Below, piece after piece: positions 11,219 to 22,049 of a DNA stretch of 64,000 bases; the stretch's first letter is position 1, and each line of letters begins with the position of its first letter. The stretch comes from Talinum fruticosum. Taxonomy: Eukaryota; Streptophyta; Magnoliopsida; Caryophyllales; Talinaceae. The stretch spans positions 682,001-746,000 of the forward strand of contig JAITYX010000104.1 in assembly GCA_021018815.1 (NCBI GenBank), read 5' to 3'. Below the pieces are notes generated by a model. The model worked only from the letters and a program-made list of their open reading frames with translations. It did not search any database and was not told the DNA's origin. The translations under genes and the position numbers were made by a program.

Positions 11219-11231
11219 ATTGGTATCGAGC
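11219..11231 (+). other. primer-binding site of Cop-Q
   Basis: attggtatcgagc directly after the LTR. The expected initiator-Met-tRNA PBS is TGGTATCAGAGC; here CAGAG reads CGAG, one base short. The same spelling occurs at 21991, 33420-33432 (minus), 44067-44079 (minus) and 61474. Confidence 0.88.
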
Positions 11232-11277
11232 CTAGCCTTTCAGAAAGGATCTAACCATCCAAAGGTTTAAAGATCAA

Positions 11278-13130
11278 ATGGCTCGAGAATAACGGAGAGT
11301 TCGATGAAGGAAGATCTTCCAGCGAGACCACCAAAGTTCAAAGGATCTAACTTAATGCACTTGGAAGAAGCTCATGGAATGTTTCCTGCTAGATCATGAT
11401 GAGGATGTCCGGAACATCATACAAGTAGGCAACTACATTCCCATGAAGACAAAAGAAACAAGACTCGTGCCCATGACTAAGGCCGAGTTCACTACCGATG
11501 AAGCATAAAAGTTTAGAAAGAACTTCAAGGTGATGAACATTCGATGTGCGCCATCGGCTCGAAGAGTACAACCGAGTGTCCGTGTGTGACACGACCAAAG
11601 AAGTATAGGACACATTAGTCAATACTTATGAAGGCACGAGCCGAGGTTAGACAAGCGAAGATAAGCTAATATTTTCACACAAGTATGAGTATGTTCAAGA
11701 TGGAGCTAGAAGAAAACATCACTCGAGATGTTCATCCGCTTCATCGAGATTACCAACAATCTCAAATCTCTGGGTAAAAAGATTTCCCACGAGGAAATGT
11801 GCAGAAAGATACTCGAAGCCTACCTAAGAAAAGATGGGGTCCCAAGGTAACAGACTATCGAAGAGGCTCGGAACCTGTCTCTACCGAAGCCGGACGAACT
11901 CATTGGGAAGCTTCTCACCCATGAGATCCACCTAGAAGAGGAGGATGTAGAGGTCAGCACCAAAAAGAACATTCGCCGAAAGCCTCGAAACCGGAGAAGC
12001 AAATCGAGTTCTTCGACTCGAAGAGGATCCCATAGCACTTATCGCTAGAGGCTTCAAGAGAATGATGAAGCACAAGAGATGGGATAAGAAGCTAAGAGAA
12101 GAGTTACGTAGGAAAGACAAGAAGGATAGAAAAGGTAAACACTCCTCACCTTCTAAGTTATCTTCGACTAAGAACTACGGTCGTTTTGAATATGGCGGCA
12201 AGGAACACATAGTTAAGGACTCGTCCAAGGAGAAAAAGGGACAGAAACAAGAAAAAGACTATGATGGCCACATGGAGTGATGAGGACTCATCGAGAAGAT
12301 GACGAGGACTCGGATGACTCAAAGTGTCTAATGGCACTTTCCGACTCATAAGTGGAAACGAGTCGAACACGGATCAATCGAGATAATGAGGAAGCAAATC
12401 CTCAAGAGGTAGTTGAATACTTTCTCAAATTTTCCAAAGTTGATTTAGCTAAGTATATTTTCACTTTGGAGGAGAAGTCCAATTCGACTCTTCTCATTTT
12501 AAAGAACAACTTGAGTCAATTTCTTCTAAGAGCATTTCTTTAAAAAATGAGTTGGAAAAGCTGAGACTTACACTCGAGAGAACTCACGACTAGTACTCAA
12601 TCTAATGAGATTGAGTCCGAGTAACTCAAAAGAGAAAATGAGCAACTAAAGCAAAAGCTCAACGAGTTTCAAGATCTTGTTTTAAAGTTTACTCAAGGTC
12701 AGCAAAACCTTGATATGCTCTTGGGATCTCAATGTGTCTCCTTCGAAAAGAAGGTCTTGGTTTTAACAAAGAGGAGGAATCCAATTCCTACTCGGAGCTT
12801 TTCAAAAGGATTCCAGAACTACAAAGTTCATGAAGGCTGAGCATGGTCCCATTCATAAAAATGAAAGGAGGGTCGAGCCCGGACTAGCTTATAGGAGAAA
12901 ACTCTCTCCACTGATTTATAAGAGAAAAGCTTTTCAAAAGAATAAGACACGAGACTTAGTTCTCTAAACAGAAGACTCGAGAATCGGACCAAACCCAAAG
13001 TCATTCAAATCCGGGTTCGAAAAATCTTCTTCCTCGAAAAGGACCACAGTAAAGGGTGTTCTTGGGTTCGTTAGAGGAAGTGAGTAGGGTTAGTTTGTTT
13101 TTGTTTTGTAGGCCACTCGGAAAAGATCAA
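11278..13130 (+). pseudogene. gag of Cop-Q, frameshifted
   Basis: The start is the atg at 11278, the position conserved in Cop-R, S, T and U, 47 bases after the PBS. The first codons already shift because ctcgagaat stands where the intact copies have ctcggaac. Downstream, short frames match the capsid-like core (about 11340-11900), a basic region with MMKHKRWDKK (12062), a zinc knuckle whose Cys reads Tyr (FEYGGKEHIVKD, about 12183) and the KVDLAKYIFTLEEKSNS segment (12435-12490), followed by the coiled-coil and pre-protease linker. No full frame survives as written. Confidence 0.87.
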
Positions 13131-15408
13131 AAGGGCATTGGTACCTAGACGGTGGATGCTCACGCCACATGTCGGGAGATTCGAGACTCTTTTCGAGTTA
13201 GAAGAATACAAAGGAGGAAAAGTCACATTTGGAGATGACAGCAAAGGCAAGATAATTGGGATAGGCAAGATTGGAAAAGGAGGCAATCTAGTCGGCCCGA
13301 GTATACCTTGTTAAAGGATTAAAGTACAACTTGCTTAGCATCTCTCAACTTTGCGATAAAGGTCGGGAGGTAAGATTCACTCGGACCAATTGTTATATCT
13401 CCGATGATGCTACCAAAGAGATCAAGCTCTCGATAAGAGATCGGGTAACACTTATATTATTCCTCTTTCGACCCGAGTCGGAATTTATCTTGTTTAAAAG
13501 CATCACTTCTTGATGACTCTTGGATATGGCATCGTAGATTAGGTCATGTTAGCATGCATACTATTAAGAAAATAGCATCTCATGGTTTAGTTAGAGGATT
13601 GCCTAATTGTGCTTTTAAGAAAGATAAAATTTGTGAAGCATGCACAAAAGGGAAACAAATCATATCATCTTTCAAATCTCTCAAAGCTGTTTCCACATCT
13701 AAGGTGCTTGAAATGTTGCATATGGACTTATGTGGTGAAATCCCTGTTAAGAGTCTTGGAGGTAAATCATATGTACTTGTTATTGTTGATGATTACTCAT
13801 GATTTACCTGGGTGTGCTTTCTTAAGCACAAGAATGAAGCATTCAAAGAGTTCAGCAAGCTCTGCAGGAAAATCCAAGTTGAGTCTCGGACTCGGATCCG
13901 AGAGAATTCAAATTGACCATGGAAGGGAGTTTGACTATTCGAGCATTTGCAGAGTTTTGTGACAAAAATGGCATCCCCACAACTTCTCAGCACCAAGAAC
14001 TCCTCAACAAAATGGAGTAGTGGAGAGAGAACAGAACTCTTGAAGACATAGCTAGGACAATGATGATAGAACACAATCTACCCTACTATTTCTAGGTCGA
14101 GGCGGTTAACACACAGAACTGCACCTTGAATAGATGCCTTATCGGACCCATCCTGAAGAAAACACCATACGAGCTCTACAAAGGGAAGAAACCCAATATA
14201 TCATACTTCAAACCCTTTGGATGTAAGTGTTTTGTTCACAACAATGGTAAGGATCACTGACCAAGTTTGATGCTTGGTCGAGATAAAGGTATTTTTCGGG
14301 TTATTCTTCTCATAGTAAAGTTTATCGCATTTTCAATAAAAGAACTAACAAAGTGAAAGAAAGCATCCACGTTGTGTTTGATAAGATTGAACAGGAAAAG
14401 CCAAGTGAATCATCATTCTCGGACACGAAACTCAGCAGAGATGATATCCTTGATGGAACCGAGCCTATCGGGAATCAAACCCAACTGTCTCGAGAATGAA
14501 GTGACTCGGAACAATGTGACTCGAGAATGAGACAACTCAAGAACCCGCTCGAGAATGATTAAGGACAAACCGATGAACAAGTTCACTCAGAACAAACTTC
14601 GAAGATCAACCATTTCAGCCTACGGATCTGGTGAACCAAAGAACAGGTAGAGCATTCAAGTATGCTTACGGTCATCCACTAGAAAACATATTATCTAATA
14701 TCAACGAGTGGGGTAAGAACTCATTCCTCTCTTCAGGATCTATGTGCATTCACTGCATTCATTTCATTAACTGAACCTAAAAATGCACTAGAGGCCCTAA
14801 ATGAACCTGAATGAGTAGAGGCCATACAAGAGGAACTCAATCAATTCGAAAGAAACCAAGTCTAGACTCGACCAAACGACCTTCGACCACCCAGTCATAG
14901 GTACTAAATGGGTTTTCAAGAACAAAGCTGTATGAAGGTGGGTTGGTAGTCGAAACAAGGCTAGACTTGTGACTCGAAGGTTACAATCAAGAAGAAGGGA
15001 TTGATTGTAGGGAAACCTTTGCACGTGTAGCGAATTGAAGCCATTAGAATCCTGTTGGCATTTGCATCTAGCATAAATATCAAGTTATATCAAATGGATG
15101 TTAAGTGCGCATTTCTTAATGGTTTTATTGAAGAGGAAGTATATGTTGAGCGGCCCTCGAATTTGAAAACTCAGATTTTCTAAATCATGTTTTCAAGCTG
15201 CAAAAGGCTCTCTATGGTCTTGAATAAGCTCCTAGAGCCTAGTATGAAAGACTGAGCAATTTCTTGATTCAAAATGATTTTAGAAGAGGTCAGATTGACA
15301 AGACTCTCTTTATAAAAACTAAGGGGAAAGACTTCCTTATCGCTCGGATATATGTTGATGACTTAATTTTTCGAGCTACTAATGAAATTCTATGTCGAGA
15401 TTTCGGCG
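13131..15408 (+). pseudogene. pol of Cop-Q: protease, integrase, partial RT
   Basis: Domains in order are protease, with D-G-G-C-S-R-H-M-S at about 13148; pre-integrase WHRRLGH (about 13527) leading to CEACTKGK; integrase with LHMDLCGEI (first acidic residue, about 13718), DHGREFDY (about 13917) and TPQQNGVVER (about 14005); and RT from about 14790 to YVDD (15351-15362). A TGA at about 13799-13801 interrupts YSRFTW, where Cop-R has an Arg codon (cga). Frames also break at gtcgaaac (14949, RNKAR motif). The gene stops mid-RT at about 15408. Confidence 0.9.
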
Positions 15409-16119
15409 TGAGTTGTGCTCAAATGCAAAAGACTAGAAATTCCATTGTTGACAAGCAAGGAAAGCAAGTAGAGGCTTTGAAACTAGAAATAGTATGTTTG
15501 TCAAGACTCGAGAGTGAGCACATTTTTCGATAAATATTAATATAAAAATTCAGAGATATAATTAAAGGCCAAATAAGCTACATAATAAGAATTTCCACAT
15601 CTTCTAAGGTTATCTATAATCCTAAAACACTAAGATATACTAACATTGGAGAAAAGGAGAGAGAGTGGGGGAAAGAGAAGGGCAAAGAAGAGGTGAGAGA
15701 GGGCTGGAGATACAAGGAAAAATCAAGTAGTGAATTCTCGGTGTTCATAAATAACATACCTCTTAATATAGACAAGTATGGATTACGAGGCATGTTCCAA
15801 AAAATGGGAATGGTGAGCGATTTATATATACCATTCGGGAGACGGAAAAGGAGTAATTCGAGATTTGAATTTATAAGATTTTGGAGTAAAGAGGATACGG
15901 TTATGAGTATCCTTAGCCTCAACAACACCTTTATCGAGAGGGTATAAAGTACAGGTCGGTATGGCCAAGCTTGACAATACAAGGAAGAATGAAAGATACC
16001 AAGGAGGCCAAAGCATAGAGAAACCAATAAGAAGAGTTTGGAGAAGAAAGGAGAACACGCAGACAACGAGCCATAAGTATGAAGCTAAGCCAAGAAAATG
16101 CACAAAATGCAAAGCTATT
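15409..16119. other. non-copia segment between Cop-Q and Cop-R
   Basis: 711 bases of unrelated, AT-rich sequence ending exactly at the first base of the Cop-R LTR (16120). Its only coding-like content is the RRM fragment at 15693-16117. A purine-rich run (about 15652-15710) precedes that fragment. Confidence 0.7.
15693..16117 (+). pseudogene. RRM-domain protein fragment (LINE ORF1-like or SR-like)
   Basis: The first 84 codons read like one RNA-recognition motif: FSVFINNIP (RNP2-like strand), GLRGMFQKMGMVSDLYIPF, then SRFEFIRFWSKED, a variant of RNP1, and a final helix. A stop at about 15945 is followed in another frame by a basic tail (VQVGMAKLDN... to KPRKCTKCKAI) ending in tga at 16117, so a one-base shift probably split the protein. 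Plant genomes carry many such RRM proteins tied to LINE-type or orphan repeats. No reverse transcriptase is next to it, so whether it is a gene or a repeat fragment is open. Confidence 0.65.
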
Positions 16120-17502
16120 TGAAGACTCGGACTTTGCATGTATAACATTCCGAGTACTATCAAGGAATCGGATAGAAACTTCATCTCTTGTAAGCTTTGA
16201 TTACAAGTCATTCTAAGTGCTATAGAAACTTTTACGAGTGATATAGAACCTTCTTTGAGTGTTACGAAACTATTACATATGTCTTCATTTGATTATAACT
16301 AACTCGGAAAGCATACTCTTACTCATCATTTCACACTTATAGTTCGAGTCACTTAGACAACACTCAAACATATCGCATGTTCAAACATTCGCTCGACACG
16401 TTTAAATTCAGGTCGACTTCATATTCCAAGTTTAAGTGAATTACAACATTAATTCATTTCTTTAAGTCCGCTTGTTTTGTTTGAACTATATTTGTATAGA
16501 TCAAGTATTCTTACTCTAATATTCTTTATCTAACTTGATCTTTCTCCAAACTGACTCCGATGGAATTTGACTGTAATTGATATTAGACTCATAAAATTCC
16601 ACTCTTCCAGGACTTAGATAATTATGCACTTAATCATCATAATTAAATTATTATCCGTGTCTAATCTTGGACCAAAGTGTTTTATACTTTGAGAACCAAA
16701 ATTAATTGACTTTTCTAGGTTATCTAAACGAGGTTATCCTATTTTTGAATTACAAAAGTAACCGGCTTCAAGATATCAAATCACCAGTAGAAAAGGCTTT
16801 TTCTACTTCTAACCAAGCCCAGCACATCGTGTCGGGGTTGTCTGTTTCCAAAGCTGGAAATCTTCAATGCTAACCTCAACGGTGGTTTTCACCAGTACTT
16901 TTCGGACAACACCGGTGGATTGGGACATTCTAAGGAGTCAAGAGTTGTTGCACAACGTTCACATCCCAACGGATCTTTTCGAGCCACTCAAAAGAACCGT
17001 TACAACGAGTCTCGAGAGGACTTCTAATCGGAAGATAGTCACAACGGCTAATCTGCTTGGTTATCTATAAATCGAAGCCAACTCTCAACATTTGAAGATT
17101 GCTTGGAATCATTGTCAATACACATACTTAAGAAAAAGTATTTGTATTTGAGAGGCCATAAGCGCATGGTATATAAGTTATAGCTAGTCAAGGTCGATCC
17201 CACAAGGACTCGATCAAGCAACGCACTAAACTTGCCCTCTACTCAATTGCTAAGAAAATCGGATTTTGGAGTTTGTTCTTCTAAACTTGTTGTAACTATT
17301 AAAATTAGAAAATTAATCTAGACTTAAATCAATGGATAAAAACATCTAGGGATTTGCTTTCCTAATGATGAGTTTGATTATTTAAACATAATTTGCGCAA
17401 TCATTCATTCAAATAAATCAAGGATCGATAATCACAAAATGCTACCATTGTTTCGATGCTTAATAGAATTGCTTCAATTAACCTATCAAACAACTTTTGT
17501 AT

Positions 17503-20399
17503 TATAACACCCCTAGACCCACCCTAGGAGTATTACATGCCGGGGTTCCCGAGAGGAACCCCTAAGGCCGCTTAGGGTCTCAACTTGGGGCTACTAACCC
17601 TTTCTTAAATTGGCGGAAGCGCGGTTCCGGGTTTTCAAAGGTTTTTCGGAAATTTCGGCGAGTTTCCTCCGTAACATGGCTAATCCCAGAGGCTTAAAGC
17701 CCTAACCCCGCACGAAACACAATCTTAAACTCAACGAGCTACACGCTCGGAGAAACACAACACAACTCAACGAGCCACACGCTCGGAGTATTCACATAGC
17801 GATTTTACATCCATAATTAAAACTTAAGTTCACATACAACAGTCTTTACAACATCTTTATAAACAAAAGGCGAGAAAAACATGCGGTAAGGCCGGCATCT
17901 CCTATTCGTCCGCTATTTCCAAAAGCCAAAGGCAACTCTCGCCGGTCTTAACTTCGCACTCGAAATGTTGGTGATGTCATGAGCTCACTAGCCCGAGTGA
18001 ATAACCCAAACCCAACCCCGAGTTTCACTTTGCACATTAATTCATTAACAAACACACGTAAGTTCACAATTCATTCTTAACATGCGATTCAGATCGTACA
18101 TGCTTAAGACATGCGAGATTCTAACTTACCAACTTACCGAGAAGCACAATGGCATCAATGGCTCATGAATTCAATCAAACATGCTTCATTCGTCTTTCTA
18201 CGCAAGTAAGTCATAGAATCATTCATCATGCAAATCATTCATCACATAAATCATATCTTAGTTCTTATCGCATTTATTTCTTACGAAAATAGGATTCGTT
18301 CTTCTTCTCGAGTTCAATCGTGCATTTCATAAACCATTGGTTCTTTCTTTCTTATTCGATATGCACTATCATTCGTTTCTTCGTATCATAATTCTTTTAA
18401 GTCTTCTTAGTTCGAATGGAAAGAAGATTTATGCACTGCTCTAAAGACCCAGTTCTTGGAGCCAAAACAATTCGTGGGCTCGGTTCACGAAGGCATACAA
18501 TTCGTGGCCTCGAGGCAAAACAATTCATGGCCTCGAGGTAGCCTCCCATCCCCGAAGGACGCATACTCGTCAATAATTCTTGGAAGCAATTAAATTCGTG
18601 GCTTCGAGTTGATGAGACACTTCTATGGCCATAGCTTCATAGGGTTCTTTAATTCGTGGGGTCCTAGATCAATAACACAATCCTTTCTCCCTTCTTTAGT
18701 TCTTTATGATTCTTATTTTCTTATTACTTATACATAAGATATACTTAATTCATATAATTCATGCTCAACACGTTCATGCGTAACTTCTTCGAAACAAGCA
18801 ATTCACATAAGCAAGTTCCAACTCAAGTACGATCAATTCATTTCACATACGCATGCTTATGTCATTTATAATCGATGTAATTCGGGATAAACACATAATC
18901 ACATAAACATGCCAACTAGGATTCGTAATCAATGAACTTATCGTTTTCATGATCGCGTATTATCGCGCATAAGTGGTTAATGGTTCTATAACTTTTCTTA
19001 ATCGATATATATCTTTTAATCTAGCCACATAGCTTCTTAAATTTCAGTTCTTAACTCGATTACTCATTTAGTTCCGATTTTGCTCAAAATAGGACATTTT
19101 CACTTAAAATTGCATATCTCCCAATCTACTCATCCAATGCATACCAAATTTTACAGGAAATTCTCATAAATTATCAAGAAGCTGCAGTAAAAATTACAAG
19201 AATTTCGGTCTACACATGACAGCACAATAATGCAGACAGCGAGGCTTTATTCACCGAAACATCTCGCACTAAATCATGAACTCAATTTTCCGATTTTTCT
19301 CACTAAACCTATTCAAGCTATTCTCATCCAATTCTCAATAATCATGCTCAATAATGCTTAAACATCACAAATTCAGAACTAGGCATCACATAATCACAAC
19401 ATGCTCTTTGATTCGTGAGTTGCTAGTCTCGTAAATTTAAGCCTCTAACTTCTTCAATTAACTTAGGGTTTCCAATTTCATACTTCGAATTCAAGTTCAA
19501 TCCACCTAATTCATTTTATTTCTTGAGGATGAATTCGAATTACTCACCTTAGATTCTTAGAGGTTCTAAGAATTCAGTTTTGGAAGGTTTGCGGATTAGT
19601 TTCAATTCCGTTTCCCTTTCTTCCTCTCGGTTCCCCCTTCCTTATTCTTCCCAGCGCCCACGCTTCTACCCTCGCTTAAACTCTCGCTGCCTCCCTCTCG
19701 CTCTGTTGTTTTCGGGTTCTTAAACCCCTAGCCTTGGTTCTGTTCGGTCTCGCCGACTCCCTCTTTGCGCTCGCCGGCCGTGCGAGCACGCCGTGCTCCT
19801 CTGCCTCTCTGTCCCTACGCGGCTCTCGTCCTCCTCTCGCTTTCCTCGCTTCTACGTTCTTTCGTTCCCCTTTCTTCTTTTGCTCTGCTCGGCTTCCCGA
19901 GCCCTCGCTCTCCCTTCGCCCGCCGGTGGCGCGTCCTCGCCGTTCAGGCGGCCACAGCCTTTCGCGCTCTCTCCCTCTATCGCTTTCCCCGTTTCGCTTC
20001 TCGTTCTTTTCTTTCCCTCCTTCGCTTACGCTTCTTCGTTCCTCCTCTTTTGTTCTCTATCCCAATTTCTCTCTCGTCTTCTCCTAATCACACCTAATGG
20101 GCTTTGCTTGCCTATTTCCCATTGGACCCCTTCCTCCTTGCTCTAATCATCCGCGAGATCTTCCTCTAATGCCACTCATCCTTCATTTCTCATTTCCTTT
20201 TCTTTTTAGCTTAATTGGGCCCAACTTCAACTTTAATAAGCCCAATTAAGCTGGCCCATGCTCGGTTTCAATTCTCGGTTTCTAATTCCGACTCGGAAAT
20301 AATTCTAATTCACTTAATTTAATAATTTTGAATCCTTCACTTAACTTTTAATAATTTAATTCACTAGCAAGCAAACACCTGAAATTTCGGGGTCTCACA
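17503..20399 (-). mobile_element. gypsy-type solo LTR Y nested in X
   Basis: 2897 bp with a perfect 5-bp duplication TGTAT (17498-17502, 20400-20404). Read on the minus strand it begins TGTGAGACCCCGAAATTTC and ends GTGGGTCTAGGGGTGTTATA. The start and the ATGTAATACTCCTA block near the end match the LTR at 48004-51179, so they are one family; the last dinucleotide is TA rather than CA. It carries a C/T-rich (plus strand) region at 19600-20090 and repeated aattcgtgg(c/g)ctcg words at 18460-18660. The plus frames in the C/T-rich block are low-complexity, not genes. Confidence 0.88.
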
Positions 20400-21040
20400 T
20401 GTATGCATTTAAGTTAATCAAAGTTAAGGATTTCAAATTATCAAAGTGATTCCCTAATTTACTATTCTTTTCTCATATTTCATAAACTAGGTAGAAATGT
20501 TCGTTGTCGAATTATTCTATTTCACTTTTCAATACATGATAGATTAATCTCTAAACACAAGTATCCTAGGCCTTCAAAACACTCATGAACATGATAAACA
20601 CAACCTTCTATTGAATCAAAATCAGAATTCAAGCACAAATCATAGAAAACTAATCACACTACAATGTTTTGGATTACAAATCCCTAGAAAAACTAAACTA
20701 CTCACACATGTTTATTGAAAGCTTAACTAAAATCCAACACATTGAAATCAAACCTCAAATAGCAAGAAATGAACAAGTAGATGATAGGCTTGAAGTGCTC
20801 CACTTGAATCTCTCGACTTCAAATGGAACCTCGCAACTATTTCAATCTTCTTCTTCGATCTTCAAAGTTTTTGGTTTGATGTGGATGAAATGTATGGATG
20901 AATAATGCGAGGATGAACTATGGATTACTGGACTGGATGGATGCGGGAATGGCCATAAATCATCTTAAATAAGCCATTAAGGAACAATCAAGAGCCGAAA
21001 CTGTCAAAACCGAATCGTCTCGGCATATTTTACCTCCAAC

Positions 21041-21214
21041 ACGGGTCGTGCCCTCCGACACGGGCTGCCCGTGATGGATGCTGGCACGTCAAACTGGACG
21101 GGGACGTTGAAAATGGGTTGTGTCCTTCGACACGGGCTGCCCGTTTCGATGTAAATGATCGTGGGCAAGCTCGCCTCCAACACGGGCCGTTTCGGTGGAA
21201 ACGGGTGGCCCATG
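21041..21214. repeat. repeated CACGGGC palindromes
   Basis: cacgggctgcccgtg at 21059-21073, the same core at 21131-21144, and related cacgggtcgtgcc (21041) and cacgggccgtttc (21181) copies. The two best copies are 72 bases apart and each is a near-perfect inverted repeat. They sit in X, are GC-rich against an AT-rich background, and could form small hairpins. Confidence 0.7.
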
Positions 21215-21990
21215 TTGGTTGCTTGGAAGGATAAACTTTGAGAAATTGAGGGGAACGGCCATTTTAACTGTAAAGATGGACCGTGTTGGTCTTCTTAAGG
21301 CTCGGAACACTCACCGATCTCGGGAAAAACTTGGTATTGGTGATCAAATCTGCAAAATCATCACAAAACACCAAAACACAAGCGAGAAAACCGAAAATGG
21401 AGCATAAACACACTCCTATTAACCGATTTTGCCAAAGAAAAGCATCAAAACACCTAAGAATCTAATGCATTTTATGCACTTATCGATATTCATACTCAAT
21501 CTTCTACTTACAACTCGAACTCTATACTTAACATCTTTCTAAGTTGTAAGGTCTTATAATCGATTATAAATTCTCTTTCTTACTTTCGAGTAAGGTCCTT
21601 TGACTAAGCTATAAGGGTTAACTCAGCTCGGTTGTCCCTAGTCGTAAAGGTTACCTTAGTTAGGAAGTACTAGATCGAATAAGGGAACTTCGAGTCTAGG
21701 AAAATCTTGTAAGGAATTGTCTAAGGGAGCAATTCCGGTTGAGTCTGTCTACTGCATTTTGTGGATTCAAAATAGTGGATTTGACTTGGTGCTTAGATTA
21801 GTACTGGCCGTGGTTTTATGCCTCGGGAGGGTTTCCATGTAATTCGAGTTCACACTTTTTTAGTACAATCTAGACTCGGACATATTCAAAGTTTGTTTTA
21901 AACTTTAATCTTCAATTTATTGTTCAAATTTCCACATCACCCTATTCACCCCCTCTAGGGTGACTTAGACTCTCCAGGAGAAAACCTTCA

Positions 21991-22003
21991 ATTGGTATCG
22001 AGC
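21991..22003 (+). other. primer-binding site of Cop-R
   Basis: attggtatcgagc next to the LTR end, with the same CGAG-for-CAGAG spelling as Cop-Q, S, T and U. Confidence 0.88.
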
Positions 22004-22049
22004 CTAGCCTTTCGTAAAGGATCTAACCATCCAAAGGTTTAAAGATCAA

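Larger units (their letters stand above)
9615..15408 (+). mobile_element. Cop-Q: copia (SIRE-like) element truncated inside reverse transcriptase
   Basis: A plus-strand element with a complete 5' LTR (9615-11218), PBS, gag, protease, integrase and part of RT. Copia similarity stops at about 15408, a few codons after YVDD, at the word gagatttcg; Cop-R continues there into the rest of RT. No RNase H, extra frame, PPT or 3' LTR follows. What comes next (15409-16119) is unrelated DNA with an RRM-protein fragment, so the 3' half was lost by deletion or rearrangement. Confidence 0.9.
17149..21486. mobile_element. foreign solo LTR-like insertion X in the Cop-R LTR
   Basis: It begins tgagaggccataagc and ends gcacttatcga. 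Removing the nested element Y leaves about 1.43 kb. It includes ggtcgatcccacaaggact, a phrase I associate with plant gypsy LTR repeats (from memory, not checked). The flanks share TATT (17145-17148, 21487-21490). If the right-hand cgatatt is a misread cagtatt, the duplication becomes GTATT and the end becomes canonical TTATCA. No convincing coding region: a 78-codon plus frame at 20669-20905 has no recognisable features. Confidence 0.75.
16120..21990 (+). repeat. 5' LTR of Cop-R, split by a foreign LTR
   Basis: The LTR consists of 16120-17148 and 21487-21990, together about 1.53 kb. It starts tgaagactcggactttgcatg, as the 3' LTR does at 31375, and ends ccttca before the PBS. The insertion point lies just downstream of the TATA region, inside a block (cacatactta...cattctcaatcttctac) that is continuous in the other copies, which makes the boundaries easy to place. 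Confidence 0.9.

Noticed and set aside
19734..20146. Three overlapping plus-strand frames of 110-117 codons
   Set aside because: They are Ser/Leu/Phe/Pro/Arg-rich readings of one C/T-rich tract inside gypsy LTR Y; all three frames are open at once, as expected from composition, not coding.
20669..20905. 78-codon plus frame starting MDYKSLEKLN
   Set aside because: Inside element X, with no domain; plausible as chance in an AT-rich LTR.
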